Of a stretch of 64,000 bases of DNA, positions 22,196 to 32,434 are shown one piece after another. Positions within the stretch are counted from its first letter, which is position 1; every line of letters begins with the position of its first letter. The DNA is from Kofleriaceae bacterium (lineage in GTDB: Bacteria > Myxococcota_A > Polyangia > Haliangiales > Haliangiaceae): assembly GCA_020633495.1 (NCBI GenBank), contig JACKDR010000011.1:62001-126000 (forward strand), written 5' to 3'. Under the pieces are notes generated by a model. The model was not told the DNA's origin, ran no database searches, and saw nothing but the letters and a program-made list of their open reading frames with translations. A program made the translations under genes and the position numbers.

Positions 22196-22326
22196 TCGGG
22201 ACCGCGCCCGCGCGTCGGCCGCCGACCGCCCCCGCCGGGGCCAGCCGCGACCGGGCGACCGGGCGACGGCGACGCCGACGCCGCGGCGCGCCTGCGCCGC
22301 GCACGCGCGTGCGGTAGGATCGGCCC
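22196..22326. other. intergenic region with very GC-rich palindromic stretch
   Basis: 131 bases with CG-rich inverted stretches near 22283-22312 (GCGCGCCTGCGCCGCGCACGCGCG), a likely weak terminator for the phosphatase gene, followed by TAGGAT at 22315-22320, six bases before the GTG of the next gene. Confidence 0.4.
22315..22320 (+). promoter_or_regulatory. -10-like element six bases before the YceI-like gene
   Basis: TAGGAT, six bases, then GTG at 22327; no Shine-Dalgarno sequence. The same hexamer and spacing precede the diguanylate cyclase gene at 27457. Confidence 0.45.
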
Positions 22327-22830
22327 GTGCCTCGTTACTCCGTCGGCGCCGGCTCGAAGCTGCTCGTCAAGGCGAGCTCCAGCATCCACGACACCACGAC
22401 CACCTGGGACGGGGTCACCGGCGAGGTCGACGCCGATCCCGACACCCTGGCCACGGCCGGGGCCAAGGCGACGTTCACCGTCGACATGACCCGGTTCGAC
22501 GCCGGCGACTGGCTCAAGAACCGCAAGCTCAAGAAGGACTTCGATCTCGAGGGCAACCCGCGGGCGACCTTCGAGCTGACCGCGGTCAAGGACGTCGTCC
22601 GCGACGGCGCGCAGTTCACCGCCAGCGCCGAGGGCGTGCTGCGGTGGCGCGGCAAGGAGGTGCCCCTGGTGATCGCCGGGCGCGGCACCCTCGACGATCG
22701 CGGGCTGGCAGCGACCGGGACCTTCGACCTCGACATCCGCAAGCTGGGCATGGCGGCGCCCCGGTTCCTGATGTTCAAGATGGAGGATCAGGTCCGGGTC
22801 GAGGTCACGCTGCAGGGGAGGATCCCGTGA
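22327..22830 (+). CDS. YceI-family lipid-binding-like protein, no signal peptide
   Basis: 167 residues with the YceI lipocalin-like pattern: SKLLVKASSSIHD, GDWLKNRKLKKDFD and the C-terminal DIRKLGM. Family members often bind polyisoprenoids in the periplasm. This copy begins directly with the first beta strand after a GTG start and shows no signal peptide, so it may be cytoplasmic. The next gene, a lipoprotein, begins inside its stop codon (GTGA overlap), so they are co-translated. Confidence 0.8.
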   Translation: MPRYSVGAGSKLLVKASSSIHDTTTTWDGVTGEVDADPDTLATAGAKATFTVDMTRFDAGDWLKNRKLKKDFDLEGNPRATFELTAVKDVVRDGAQFTASAEGVLRWRGKEVPLVIAGRGTLDDRGLAATGTFDLDIRKLGMAAPRFLMFKMEDQVRVEVTLQGRIP

Positions 22831-23333
22831 GCACGGGGGCGCGGCGCGGCGGCCGCGGCGTGGTGATCGCGCTCGCGGCGCTCGCGGTGGCCGGCGCCAC
22901 CGGCTGCAAGCGCGAGAAGCAGCTGGCCGGCGTCGACCGCTGGAACGTCAAGCACACCCGGCTCAAGGACGCGACCGGGCGCTGCACCCCGACCGACTTC
23001 CCCGACGGCCGCAGCGGCATGTGGTGCTTCGGCCAGCAGCCGATCGGCATCAAGGGCATGGCGGTCGACATCGATCTGTACTTCGCCGGCACCGCGCCGG
23101 AGACGCCGATCGCCGAGCTCCAGCTCAAGGTCCGGGCCTGCAACGAGGACAAGATCCTCGAGTGGATGCGCCAGAACTGGGGCGCGCCCTACCAGGACAA
23201 CGGCAAGGTCTTCCTGTGGCGCAACGACAACATGCGGATCGCCGGGTTCATCCCCGACGAGCCGGCGAGCTGCCTCTTGCGCATGTACCCGCCGGCCGAG
23301 CAGGCGGCGTTCGAGCGCGCCGCCAACAAGTAG
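22827..23333 (+). CDS. hypothetical lipoprotein
   Basis: 168 residues. The GTG start overlaps the YceI stop by four bases. Signal region AALAVAGATGCKRE gives a clear lipobox. The mature part has six more cysteines and a Trp-rich region (WMRQNWGAPYQDNGKVFLWR). No family recognised. Translational coupling to the YceI-like gene suggests a shared role at the envelope. It converges with the phospholipase D-like gene, six bases away. Confidence 0.75.
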   Translation: MSTGARRGGRGVVIALAALAVAGATGCKREKQLAGVDRWNVKHTRLKDATGRCTPTDFPDGRSGMWCFGQQPIGIKGMAVDIDLYFAGTAPETPIAELQLKVRACNEDKILEWMRQNWGAPYQDNGKVFLWRNDNMRIAGFIPDEPASCLLRMYPPAEQAAFERAANK

Positions 23334-23339
23334 CGGGCC

Positions 23340-24371
23340 TCAGAACGGCGTCGTCGACGCCCAGTCGGCGTCGAACTGGGCCTGGATCACGCCGACCGGC
23401 CCGCTCTCGGTGACCAGCACGCCGACCTCGCGGTTGGCGGTCAGCGAGGTCGTCGACAGGTTCTCGGAGCCGACGAAGGCGACGCCGTCGGCGATGATCA
23501 GCTTGGCGTGGAGATCCATCGCCGTCATGATCTTCACCGGGATGCCCTGGCCGGTCAGCGTCGTCGCGGTGTCGACGTTCTCGGGGAAGCCCTGGGTGTC
23601 GGCGAGGATGACCCGGACCGCGGCGCCGCGGCTCTTGGCCTGGATCACCGCGGTCCGCACCGACGAGTCGATCAGGTAGATGACCGAGATGTCGAGGGTG
23701 GCGTCGGCGGAGTTGATCAGCTCGAGGACGCGCTGGCGGGCGTTGACCGGCGACACGATCAGCCGGGTGCAGTCGAGGTTGGCGAAGCCCTGCTGGGTCC
23801 AGTCGCTGTCGAAGATCGCCGCGAGATCGGCGACGTCCTCGGGGTCGCGCGACACCGCGCCGTAGTTGCGCTCGCTGTCCATCGCGCCGTAGTTGAAGTT
23901 GGCCGAGGTGATCACCGCGGTGTCGCCGTCGATGACCAGGTACTTGGCGTGGGCGAACGGGAACGTCGACGGCGCGTCGCGGGTCGGCACGCCGGCGGCG
24001 ATCAGCGTGGCCCGGGCGTCGGGGTTACCCTCGTGGTCGGGGTCGAGCAGGACCCGGACGTCGACGCCGCGGTCGTGGGCGGCGATGACGTGGGACACCA
24101 GGCTGTCGACGGTGAACAGGTACATCTGGATCCACAGCGAGGTCTGGGCGCCGTCGATGTAGCCCTGCAGGCGGGTCTCGAGCCCGGACGGGCCGACGAA
24201 GACCTCGGTGGGCGGGGTCCGCGGCGTGGTCGCGCGGCAGCCGATCTGCGAGCCGTCGATCGTGGCGTCGACCGGATCGGCGCCGCCGTCGGGATCGGCG
24301 CCACCGCCGCCGCAGCCGGCCCCCAGGGTCAGCGCGACGGCGAGCGAGATCACGACGGAGGTGCGGCGCAT
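23340..24371 (-). CDS. phospholipase D-like lipoprotein
   Basis: 343 residues. Lipobox LTLGAGC, then a Gly/Asp-rich linker. Two HxKx4D catalytic motifs are intact: HAKYLVIDGDTAVITSANF and HAKLIIADGVAFVGSENLS. That is the two-motif form expected for a PLD nuclease or phospholipase working as an intramolecular pair. Substrate could be phospholipid or nucleic acid; export and lipidation favour an envelope or extracellular role. The ATG at 24371 follows a TAGCGT element by eight bases. A longer start at 24389 would place residues before the signal and was rejected. Confidence 0.88.
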   Translation of the reverse strand: MRRTSVVISLAVALTLGAGCGGGGADPDGGADPVDATIDGSQIGCRATTPRTPPTEVFVGPSGLETRLQGYIDGAQTSLWIQMYLFTVDSLVSHVIAAHDRGVDVRVLLDPDHEGNPDARATLIAAGVPTRDAPSTFPFAHAKYLVIDGDTAVITSANFNYGAMDSERNYGAVSRDPEDVADLAAIFDSDWTQQGFANLDCTRLIVSPVNARQRVLELINSADATLDISVIYLIDSSVRTAVIQAKSRGAAVRVILADTQGFPENVDTATTLTGQGIPVKIMTAMDLHAKLIIADGVAFVGSENLSTTSLTANREVGVLVTESGPVGVIQAQFDADWASTTPF

Positions 24372-24462
24372 GACCGGGCACGCTAGCAAATCGTACCCGG
24401 GACCCCCAAGCCCGTTCGGTGTGATCCCGGTCGGGGTCGGGGCCCGGCGGCCGGCCGCCCGG

Positions 24463-25011
<549 letters not shown>

Positions 25012-25017
25012 GGGTTC

Positions 25018-25046
25018 ACCTTTGGCCAAGAGTCAGGTGCCGTCAA
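25018..25046 (-). promoter_or_regulatory. promoter of the Fur-family gene
   Basis: On the minus strand TTGACG (25041-25046) and AAAGGT (25018-25023) are 17 bases apart, and the -10 ends six bases before the ATG. This fits a leaderless transcript. Confidence 0.5.
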
Positions 25047-25062
25047 GCGACCCCTTCCTTGA

Positions 25063-25068
25063 TATGCT
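25063..25068 (+). promoter_or_regulatory. -10-like element six bases before xseB
   Basis: TATGCT, six bases, then ATG at 25075. The divergent Fur-family promoter lies within 20 bases, so the two could affect one another. Confidence 0.4.
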
Positions 25069-25074
25069 GAGGCC

Positions 25075-25341
25075 ATGACGGATCGTGCTGGCGAGGTCGC
25101 CGAGCTGGGATTCGACGCCGTGGTGGCCCGCCTGCGCGGCGTCGTCGAGCGTCTCGAGGCCGGCCAGCTCGGGCTCGAGGACGCCCTCGCGGTGTACGAG
25201 GAGGGCGTCGGGCTGGCGCGCCGCGGCCACCACCTGCTCGACGCTGCCGAGAAGAAGGTCGAGCTGCTGGTGTCGACCAGCGACGGCATCGAGACCGCGC
25301 CGTACCCGGCCGGTGGCCCCGGGGAGGACGCCGCGTCGTGA
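25075..25341 (+). CDS. xseB: exodeoxyribonuclease VII small subunit
   Basis: 88 residues, family length about 80. The XseB core is clear: FDAVVARLRGVVERLEAGQL, ALAVYEEGVGLARRGHHLL and AEKKVELL. It pairs with XseA to degrade single-stranded DNA; xseA is not in the window. The next gene starts inside its end (overlap four bases), and a prenyl synthase comes after that, which recalls the common xseB-ispA order. Confidence 0.93.
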   Translation: MTDRAGEVAELGFDAVVARLRGVVERLEAGQLGLEDALAVYEEGVGLARRGHHLLDAAEKKVELLVSTSDGIETAPYPAGGPGEDAAS

Positions 25342-25739
25342 CCGCGGCGGCGGCGGCGCCGCCTGCCCAGGCGCTGGTCGCGGTCGTCGAGGACGATCGC
25401 GAGATGCGCGAGTGGCTGCACGCCCTGTTCACGCGCGCCGGCTACCAGGTCGCGATGGCGGCCAACGGGCTGCGCCTGGTGTCGGCGCTGCAGGTCGACC
25501 GCCCGGACCTGATCGTCCTCGACGTCAACCTGTCGTGGATCGACGGCTTCGAGCTGTGCCGCGCGCTCAAGAAGAACCCGACCTACGCCGACATCCCGGT
25601 GGTGTTCCTGTCGGGGCGGTCGAGCTCGCACGACGTCGCCGCCGGGATGGCGTCCGGCGCGATCGACTACCTGTGCAAGCCGGTCGACGGCCGGACCCTG
25701 CTCGCGCGCGTCGGCGAGCTGGTGCACAGTCGGCGCTAG
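25338..25739 (+). CDS. stand-alone response-regulator receiver protein
   Basis: 133 residues, a receiver domain with no output domain. The acidic pocket (VVEDDREM), phospho-acceptor Asp (LIVLDVNLS), Ser switch (VVFLSGRSS) and conserved Lys (YLCKPVD) are all present, so it should be phosphorylated. The GTG start overlaps the xseB stop by four bases, and it ends one base before the prenyl synthase start. No histidine kinase is nearby. Confidence 0.9.
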   Translation: MTAAAAAPPAQALVAVVEDDREMREWLHALFTRAGYQVAMAANGLRLVSALQVDRPDLIVLDVNLSWIDGFELCRALKKNPTYADIPVVFLSGRSSSHDVAAGMASGAIDYLCKPVDGRTLLARVGELVHSRR

Positions 25740-26605
<866 letters not shown>

Positions 26606-26627
<22 letters not shown>

Positions 26628-27460
26628 GCAATCGCGCGGCGGCGCTCGCGCTCGCGGCCGCGGCCGCCGCCCTCGCCGGGTGCGGGGCCGCGACGCCGGC
26701 GAGCCCGACCGGCGCGCGGGTCACGACGGTGGCGCGCGGCAGCCTCGGCTACGCGGTCGCGTTCGCCGGCGATCACCTGCTGGCGCTCGAGCTCGGCGAG
26801 CGCTTCGAGCTGGTGGTCCGCGACGGCGACGGCGACGCCGAGCTGGGCCGGCTCGATCTCGGCGGGCCCGAGCGCGACTGGACGGCGCTGGCCGCCACCG
26901 GCGACCGGGCCTGGGTCGGCGGCGAGGCCGGCGAGATCCGCGCCGTCGCGCTGACCGACGCCGCCCACCCCGCGGTGATCGCGACCTGGCCGGTCGGCGC
27001 CGCGATCACCGCGCTCGCCGCCAGCGACGGCCGGGTCGCGATCGGCGACGCCGACGGGGTGCTGTGCCTGCGCCGCGGCGACGACGGCGCGCTGCTGCAG
27101 TGCGTGGCCGCCCACGACCACCCCGTCGCGGCGCTCGCGGTCGACGGCGAGCGGCTGATCAGCCGCGGCGACGACGCGCGCGCCTGGCACCTGCCCGACC
27201 TGGCCCGCGGCGTCGGCGTCGACCGGATCGGGGTCCAGTGGGCCGGCGGCGAGGTCGTCGTCGACGGCGCCGCGGTCGATCTGGTGGCCGACGGTCACCG
27301 GAGCCGGGTGATCGAGATGGCCGGGCCGGTCCACGGTGTCGCGGTCAGCCCCGACGGCCGGCTCGCGGTGGCGGCCTGGATCACCCAGCTCGACCAGCCC
27401 TCGATCGTGCTGATCGCGCCCCCGGGGCCGCCGAGGCCCCGTGATAGGATGGGCCGGTGA
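26606..27460 (+). CDS. lipoprotein with beta-propeller-like repeats
   Basis: 284 residues. The GTG at 26606, inside the end of the prenyl synthase gene, gives VDRRSRLSNR followed by a hydrophobic run and lipobox LAGCG; no other in-frame start keeps a complete signal. The rest is a set of about five 40-residue beta repeats (DRAWVGGEAGEIRAVAL, DGRVAIGDADGVLCLR, VSPDGRLAVAAW) like WD40 or PQQ propellers. Function unknown. It overlaps the following cyclase gene by four bases. Confidence 0.7.
27445..27450 (+). promoter_or_regulatory. -10-like element six bases before the FHA-GGDEF gene
   Basis: TAGGAT, six bases, then GTG at 27457, inside the end of the lipoprotein gene. This suggests an internal promoter in the operon. 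Confidence 0.4.
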
Positions 27461-28359
27461 GCGACTGGGAAGAAGAGACCAGCGTCACCGAACAAGCCGA
27501 CGTCGAGCCGCTGATCGCGCGCGACGACGGCGTGCAGCGCGCGTTCCTCATCGTCCTCGCCGGCGGCACGGTCGGCGAGATGTTCAAGGTCCCGGACGGC
27601 GAGGCCATGATCGGCCGCAGCCGCAAGGCCGACGTCTGCCTGATCGACGACGGCGTGTCGCGGATGCACTGCCGGATCCTGGCGTCGGGGGATCAGGTCT
27701 GGATCGAGGACCTCGACAGCCGCAACGGCACGCTGATCAACGGCGACAAGGTCGACGGCCGCGCCCAGCTCAAGGACGGCGACAAGATCCAGGTCGGGCG
27801 CACGACGATCCTCAAGTTCACCTACCACGACTCGCTGGAGCAGTCGTTCCAGCAGCAGATGTACGAGTCGGCGCTGCGCGACGGCCTGACCAAGGTCTAC
27901 AACAAGCGCTACTTCGCCGAGCGCATGGAGAGCGAGTGGCGGTTCGCCGCCCGCCACCACGCCGACCTCGCGATCCTGTTCCTCGATCTCGACCACTTCA
28001 AGCTGGTCAACGACCGCCACGGCCACCTCGCCGGCGACGCCGTGCTCGCCGCGGTCGCCGGCGCGCTCGCCCACGGCGTCCGCAACGAGGACGTCGTCGC
28101 CCGCTACGGCGGCGAGGAGTTCGCGCTGCTCCTGCGCGCGACCCCGCCGGCGGCGGTGCGCGGCACCGCCGAGCGCCTGCGCCGGACCATCGAGGCCCTC
28201 GCGGTCGTGGTCGGCGAGGAGACGATCCGCGTCACCGTCTCGATCGGCGTCGCCTGCTACCCCGAGGTCGCCGCCAAGACCGCCGAGGATCTGGTGGCGG
28301 CGGCCGACCAGGCCCTGTACCGGGCCAAGTCGGACGGACGCAACCGGGTCTCGTCGTAG
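27457..28359 (+). CDS. FHA-domain diguanylate cyclase
   Basis: 300 residues. An FHA domain (about 45-125; MIGRSRKADVCLIDD, VSRMHCRI, DLDSRNGTLIN) precedes a GGDEF domain (about 135-300) with active site GGEEF at 218-222 and the RxxD inhibitory site RNED just before it. It should make cyclic di-GMP, with product feedback and phosphothreonine-dependent recruitment through the FHA domain, tying Ser/Thr kinases to c-di-GMP. The GTG start overlaps the preceding stop by four bases. No membrane segment. Confidence 0.92.
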   Translation: MSDWEEETSVTEQADVEPLIARDDGVQRAFLIVLAGGTVGEMFKVPDGEAMIGRSRKADVCLIDDGVSRMHCRILASGDQVWIEDLDSRNGTLINGDKVDGRAQLKDGDKIQVGRTTILKFTYHDSLEQSFQQQMYESALRDGLTKVYNKRYFAERMESEWRFAARHHADLAILFLDLDHFKLVNDRHGHLAGDAVLAAVAGALAHGVRNEDVVARYGGEEFALLLRATPPAAVRGTAERLRRTIEALAVVVGEETIRVTVSIGVACYPEVAAKTAEDLVAAADQALYRAKSDGRNRVSS

Positions 28360-28412
28360 CGACGACCGTCGGGGCCCACCGCCCCCTGCGGCGGCGCCGC
28401 CGGCGGGGGAAT

Positions 28413-28441
28413 TTGCCGCGGGTGATCGACGTTGCTAGCGT
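28413..28441 (+). promoter_or_regulatory. promoter of the lytic transglycosylase gene
   Basis: TTGCCG (28413-28418) and TAGCGT (28436-28441) are 17 bases apart. The ATG follows six bases after the -10, so the transcript would begin at or within a base or two of the start codon. Confidence 0.55.
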
Positions 28442-28447
28442 CGACCC

Positions 28448-30895
28448 ATGCGGTACGCGTCCTGGTTCGTGATCGCCGGCCTGGTCGCCTGCTCGGGGGA
28501 CGACGCGGGCCATGCCCGGCCCACCATGCCCACCGGCGGCCACGGCGTCGTCGCCGACCCGGCGGGGGACGGCGCCGCCGGCGCGGACCCCGCCGCGCCC
28601 GACGCGCCCGCGGTCGCGCCGCTGACCGAGGACATGGCGGCGCCGTACTTCGCCAGCGGCGACGCCGCGACCGGCGCCGCCCGCTTCGCGCTCGAGGACT
28701 ACGCCGCGGCGCGCGCCGCGTTCGCCGCCGCGCGCGACGGCCTCGACGACCAGGCCACCGCGCCCGACCGGGCCCGGCTCGACCTGATGATCGCGCTGTG
28801 CGACGCCGCGACCGGGGCCTGGAAGGACGCCGCCGCCGGGTTCGACCGCGCCCGCGCCGGGCTGCCCGTGCTGTCCGACTGGATCGGGTACCAGCAGGCG
28901 CGCGCGCTGTACTTCGCGCACCGCACCGGCGACGCCCTCGAGCGCGCCCGCGCGATCGCCACCGACTCGATCGTCGGCGCCGACGCCGCGCTGCTGATCG
29001 GCGACCTCTTGCGCGCCGGCAAGGATCCGGCGGCGACCGCCGCGCACTACCGCGCCTACCTCACCGACCGGCCCGACGGCATCCGCCGCAGCGAGGCCCG
29101 CTACCGCCTCGCCGAGGCGCTCGAGGCCGACGACGCCACCGCGCACCGCGACGAGCTGGTCGCCGCCTACCGCGCGATCACGATCGACGATCCGCTGTCG
29201 AGCTGGGCGACCAAGGCGACCGCGCGCCTGGCCGCGATCGGCAAGGACCTCGACGACGCCGAGCGCGCGCGCCTGGCGATCGACACCCGGACCGCGACCG
29301 AGGAGCTGACCCGGGCCGAGGTGCTGTTCGACGCCATGCGCAACCCCGAGTCCGAGGCCGGCTTCACCGCCGCGCTCGCCGCACCCGACCTCACCGTGGC
29401 GCAGCGCTGCGTCGCCACCTACAACCGGGCCCAGAGCCGGTTCAAGGCCCGCGACCGCAAGCAGGCGGCGCCCTGGTTCGACGACGCCATCGACGCCTGC
29501 AAGGCCGCCGGCGACACCGACCTCGAGATCCGCGCCGCCTACCAGGCCGGCCGCTCCTACGCCTACCTCCACGATCACGAGACCGCGATCGCGCGCTACC
29601 GCCACGCCCAGGAGGTCGATCCCGCGCACAGCTTCGACGACGACGCGCTGCTGCGCGAGGCCGAGGAGTGGGCCGATCTCGGCAAGGACGCCGAGGTCGA
29701 GAAGGCGCTGGCGTCGCTGCCCGACAAGTTCCCGCAGGGCGACATGCGCGCCGAGGCGATGTGGCGGCTGGGCTGGAAGGCCTGGCGCGATCACGACACC
29801 AAGGCCGCGATGGGCTGGTGGAAGAAGCAGATCGACGTCATGCCGATCGACGACAACTACTGGGCCGAGGGCCAGGCCCAGTACTGGCTCGGCCGCGGCT
29901 ACCAGGACCAGCAGGACCTCGACCAGGCCGCGACCTGGTGGGAGGCGTGCGTGCGGACCTACCCCATGGGGTACTACGCGGCGCTCGCGCTCAACCGGCT
30001 GCGCGAGACCCGGCCGCAGCGCTTCGACGCCCTGGTCGACGAGATCAGCGCCGCGCCCAAGGGCTTCGACGCCGACGCGCCGGCGTTCGCGTTCAAGCCC
30101 CGCCCCGAGTACGCGACGCCCGGGTTCGCCCGCGCCATCGAGCTGTTGCGCCTGGGCCTGGGCGAGCCCGCCGAGGCCGAGCTGCGCGTGCTCGGCCTGG
30201 TCGCGCCGCCGGGCAAGCACCGGGTCGACGATCCCGACCTCGCCGAGAAGCTGTGGGCGATGGCGTTCCTGTACGACCGCGCCGGCCGCTACGCGACCTC
30301 GCACTGGCCGACCCGCTGGCACATCCTCGACTACCGCCGGCAGTGGCCGGTGGGCGCCAACCGGGCGCGCTGGGAGATCGCCTACCCCAAGGCGTTCTGG
30401 GACCTCTTGACCCGCCACGCCGCGCTCAACCACGTGCCGATCGCGATGCAGATCGCGATCGTCCGCGAGGAGAGCGCGTTCGATCCGCTGATGGAGTCGT
30501 ACGCCAACGCGATCGGCCTCACCCAGATGATCCACGTCACCGCCGAGCGCTTCGCCAAGGGCACCGGCATCGACCCGACCCGCGACAACCTGCGCGACCC
30601 CGAGAAGAACGTGACGATCGGCTCGCGGTTCCTCGGCTTCCTGTTCGCGAAGTGGGACGACTTCACGATGCTGGTCCCGCCGTCCTACAACGCCGGCGAG
30701 GGCGCGGTGAAGAAGTGGCTGCGGCTGCGCGGCACCTGGGACACCGACGAGTTCATCGAGGCGATCGTCGACGACCAGGCCCGCAACTACTCCAAGCGGG
30801 TCCTGGGGTCGTTCTTCACCTACACCTGGCTCTACGACCAGACCGTGCCCGACCTGCCCAACCGGATCCCCGCCAAGCTGCTGCCCGACAAGTAG
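28448..30895 (+). CDS. lytic transglycosylase lipoprotein with TPR-like superhelix (Slt70-like)
   Basis: 815 residues. Lipobox VACSG at about residue 16. Residues about 60-610 form an all-alpha region with TPR-like repeats, like the U-shaped part of Slt70. The C-terminal SLT domain (about 655-815) has the catalytic Glu in REESAFDP (near 675), the GLTQM motif and PSYNAGEGAVKKW. It cleaves peptidoglycan with formation of anhydromuramyl ends, anchored to a membrane facing the periplasm. It is longer than E. coli Slt70 (about 645). Confidence 0.9.
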   Translation: MRYASWFVIAGLVACSGDDAGHARPTMPTGGHGVVADPAGDGAAGADPAAPDAPAVAPLTEDMAAPYFASGDAATGAARFALEDYAAARAAFAAARDGLDDQATAPDRARLDLMIALCDAATGAWKDAAAGFDRARAGLPVLSDWIGYQQARALYFAHRTGDALERARAIATDSIVGADAALLIGDLLRAGKDPAATAAHYRAYLTDRPDGIRRSEARYRLAEALEADDATAHRDELVAAYRAITIDDPLSSWATKATARLAAIGKDLDDAERARLAIDTRTATEELTRAEVLFDAMRNPESEAGFTAALAAPDLTVAQRCVATYNRAQSRFKARDRKQAAPWFDDAIDACKAAGDTDLEIRAAYQAGRSYAYLHDHETAIARYRHAQEVDPAHSFDDDALLREAEEWADLGKDAEVEKALASLPDKFPQGDMRAEAMWRLGWKAWRDHDTKAAMGWWKKQIDVMPIDDNYWAEGQAQYWLGRGYQDQQDLDQAATWWEACVRTYPMGYYAALALNRLRETRPQRFDALVDEISAAPKGFDADAPAFAFKPRPEYATPGFARAIELLRLGLGEPAEAELRVLGLVAPPGKHRVDDPDLAEKLWAMAFLYDRAGRYATSHWPTRWHILDYRRQWPVGANRARWEIAYPKAFWDLLTRHAALNHVPIAMQIAIVREESAFDPLMESYANAIGLTQMIHVTAERFAKGTGIDPTRDNLRDPEKNVTIGSRFLGFLFAKWDDFTMLVPPSYNAGEGAVKKWLRLRGTWDTDEFIEAIVDDQARNYSKRVLGSFFTYTWLYDQTVPDLPNRIPAKLLPDK

Positions 30896-30925
30896 CCGCG
30901 GCGGCGCAACAGGCGCCGGTCAGGT

Positions 30926-30954
30926 TTGACACCCCCCGGATCGGCTGGGATCCT
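30926..30954 (+). promoter_or_regulatory. promoter of sixA
   Basis: Consensus -35 TTGACA (30926-30931), 17-base spacer, then GATCCT (30949-30954), seven bases before the GTG at 30962. This is the best -35 match among the leaderless-looking starts. Confidence 0.6.
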
Positions 30955-30961
30955 CGACCCG

Positions 30962-31432
30962 GTGAAGATCTACCTGGTCCGCCACGCCGAGGCCGTGCCC
31001 GAGGACGGCGCCGTGCGCGACGATGATCGCTGGCTGACGCCGCGCGGCCGCGAGGCGGCCCGGGGCCTGGCCCGGCTGCTGCGCGAGCAGCAGGTCGAGC
31101 CCGACGCCGTGCTGACCTCGCCCCTGCCCCGGGCCCTGCAGACCGCGGAGCTGCTGGCCGACGGCCTCGACTACCTCGGCGTCGTCGAGGTCCTGCCGGC
31201 GCTGCGACCCGGCGCCCACCCCCGGGTCGCCGCCGAGGAGCTGGTCCAGCGCGGCGCCGCCGTGGTCGTCGTCGGTCACGAGCCCACGATCTCCTCGGTC
31301 GGCGCGTTCCTCTTGGGCCGTCCGTCGTTCCCGCCGTTCCGCACCGCGCAGGCCTGCGCGATCGAGGACGGCGCGCCCACCTTCAGCGCCCGCGCCGACG
31401 TCATGCAGACGGTGGCGCTGTTCGTCGACTGA
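30962..31432 (+). CDS. sixA: phosphohistidine phosphatase SixA-like
   Basis: 156 residues, histidine phosphatase superfamily. The RHG-type motif is at the extreme N-terminus (YLVRHAEAVPED), and the second catalytic His is in VVGHEPTISS. Compact size with no lid is typical of SixA, which dephosphorylates phosphohistidine on phosphotransfer domains. The frame starts at 30926, but the GTG at 30962 gives the standard VKIYLVRHAE start and has a promoter just upstream. Confidence 0.88.
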   Translation: MKIYLVRHAEAVPEDGAVRDDDRWLTPRGREAARGLARLLREQQVEPDAVLTSPLPRALQTAELLADGLDYLGVVEVLPALRPGAHPRVAAEELVQRGAAVVVVGHEPTISSVGAFLLGRPSFPPFRTAQACAIEDGAPTFSARADVMQTVALFVD

Positions 31433-31462
31433 CGTGCCTGCCGATGTCGATGCGGGGTGCCG

Positions 31463-32404
31463 ATGAGTGACGACGCCAGGTCCCCGGCGATGGAGCCGCC
31501 GGTGTGGGCGCGGTTCATGCGCGAGGGCGAGTGGCCCGCGTTCGTGGCCGCGGTCGACGCCGAGCTGCAGCGGCGCGGCTGGCAGTACCGGATCGAGGAC
31601 GGCTACGTGTGGGCGCCGTGGGGCGGTGACACCGACGAGGCGCTGTCGCTGCTCAACCTGGCCCAGCTGTGCCACGCCGCCGAGGCCGACCAGCTCGAGC
31701 GCGTCATCGCCAGCCACTTCGACGCGCTGGTCGCCGGCCGCACCGACCGCGTCCTCGCCGACACCCTCGCCGGCGACCTGCCGCGGGCGCGGCCGCACCT
31801 CAAGGTCCGGCTGTACCCGCGCGAGACCTTCCGCGACGAGGCCGACCAGTTCGTCGTCCGCGACGTCGCCGACGATCTGTGCGCGGTGCTGTGCTTCGAC
31901 CTGCCGTCGAACGTGGTCACGGTCAACGCCGAGTCGCTCGAGCGCTGGGCCTGCACCGCCGACGACGTCTGGTACCAGGCCCTGGCCAACCTGCGCCGCA
32001 CCGAGCACCACGAGGTCGAGGACGTCGACGTCGGCGGCGCGACGCTGCGGGCGATGACCGGCGACAGCTTCTTCGTGGCGTCGAACCTGCTGCTGCTCGG
32101 CGACTTCGTCGACGACCCGCCGGCGTGGGGCGTCCTGGCCGCGGTGCCCAACCGCCACACGCTGGTCTTCCACCCCATCCGCGACGCCAGCGCGCTGCGC
32201 GCGATCGACGCCATGGTGGTGATGGCGTCGGGCATGTGCGCCGAGGGCCCGGGCTCGATCTCGCCCAACCTGTTCTGGTGGCGCGACGGCGTCCTGCGGA
32301 CCCTGCCCACCCACGAGGCCGAGGACCACTACGAGTTCGTGCCGCCCGACGACTTCGTCACCGAGGTCCTCGAGCCGCTCGCCGAGCGCCAGACGATGAA
32401 CTGA
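31463..32404 (+). CDS. uncharacterised protein, DUF1444-like
   Basis: 313 residues, cytoplasmic, no signal. Residues 100-230 (VNAESLERW, WYQALANLRR, SFFVASNLLLLGDF, AVPNRHTLVFHPI) have the flavour of the DUF1444/YtpQ family, recalled from memory and not tested. The ATG at 31463 or a GTG six bases earlier could be the start. It lies 30 bases after sixA on the same strand, so they may be co-transcribed. Confidence 0.65.
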   Translation: MSDDARSPAMEPPVWARFMREGEWPAFVAAVDAELQRRGWQYRIEDGYVWAPWGGDTDEALSLLNLAQLCHAAEADQLERVIASHFDALVAGRTDRVLADTLAGDLPRARPHLKVRLYPRETFRDEADQFVVRDVADDLCAVLCFDLPSNVVTVNAESLERWACTADDVWYQALANLRRTEHHEVEDVDVGGATLRAMTGDSFFVASNLLLLGDFVDDPPAWGVLAAVPNRHTLVFHPIRDASALRAIDAMVVMASGMCAEGPGSISPNLFWWRDGVLRTLPTHEAEDHYEFVPPDDFVTEVLEPLAERQTMN

Positions 32405-32434
32405 GCGGCGCGCCGCCCCGGGCCGCGGCCAGGC

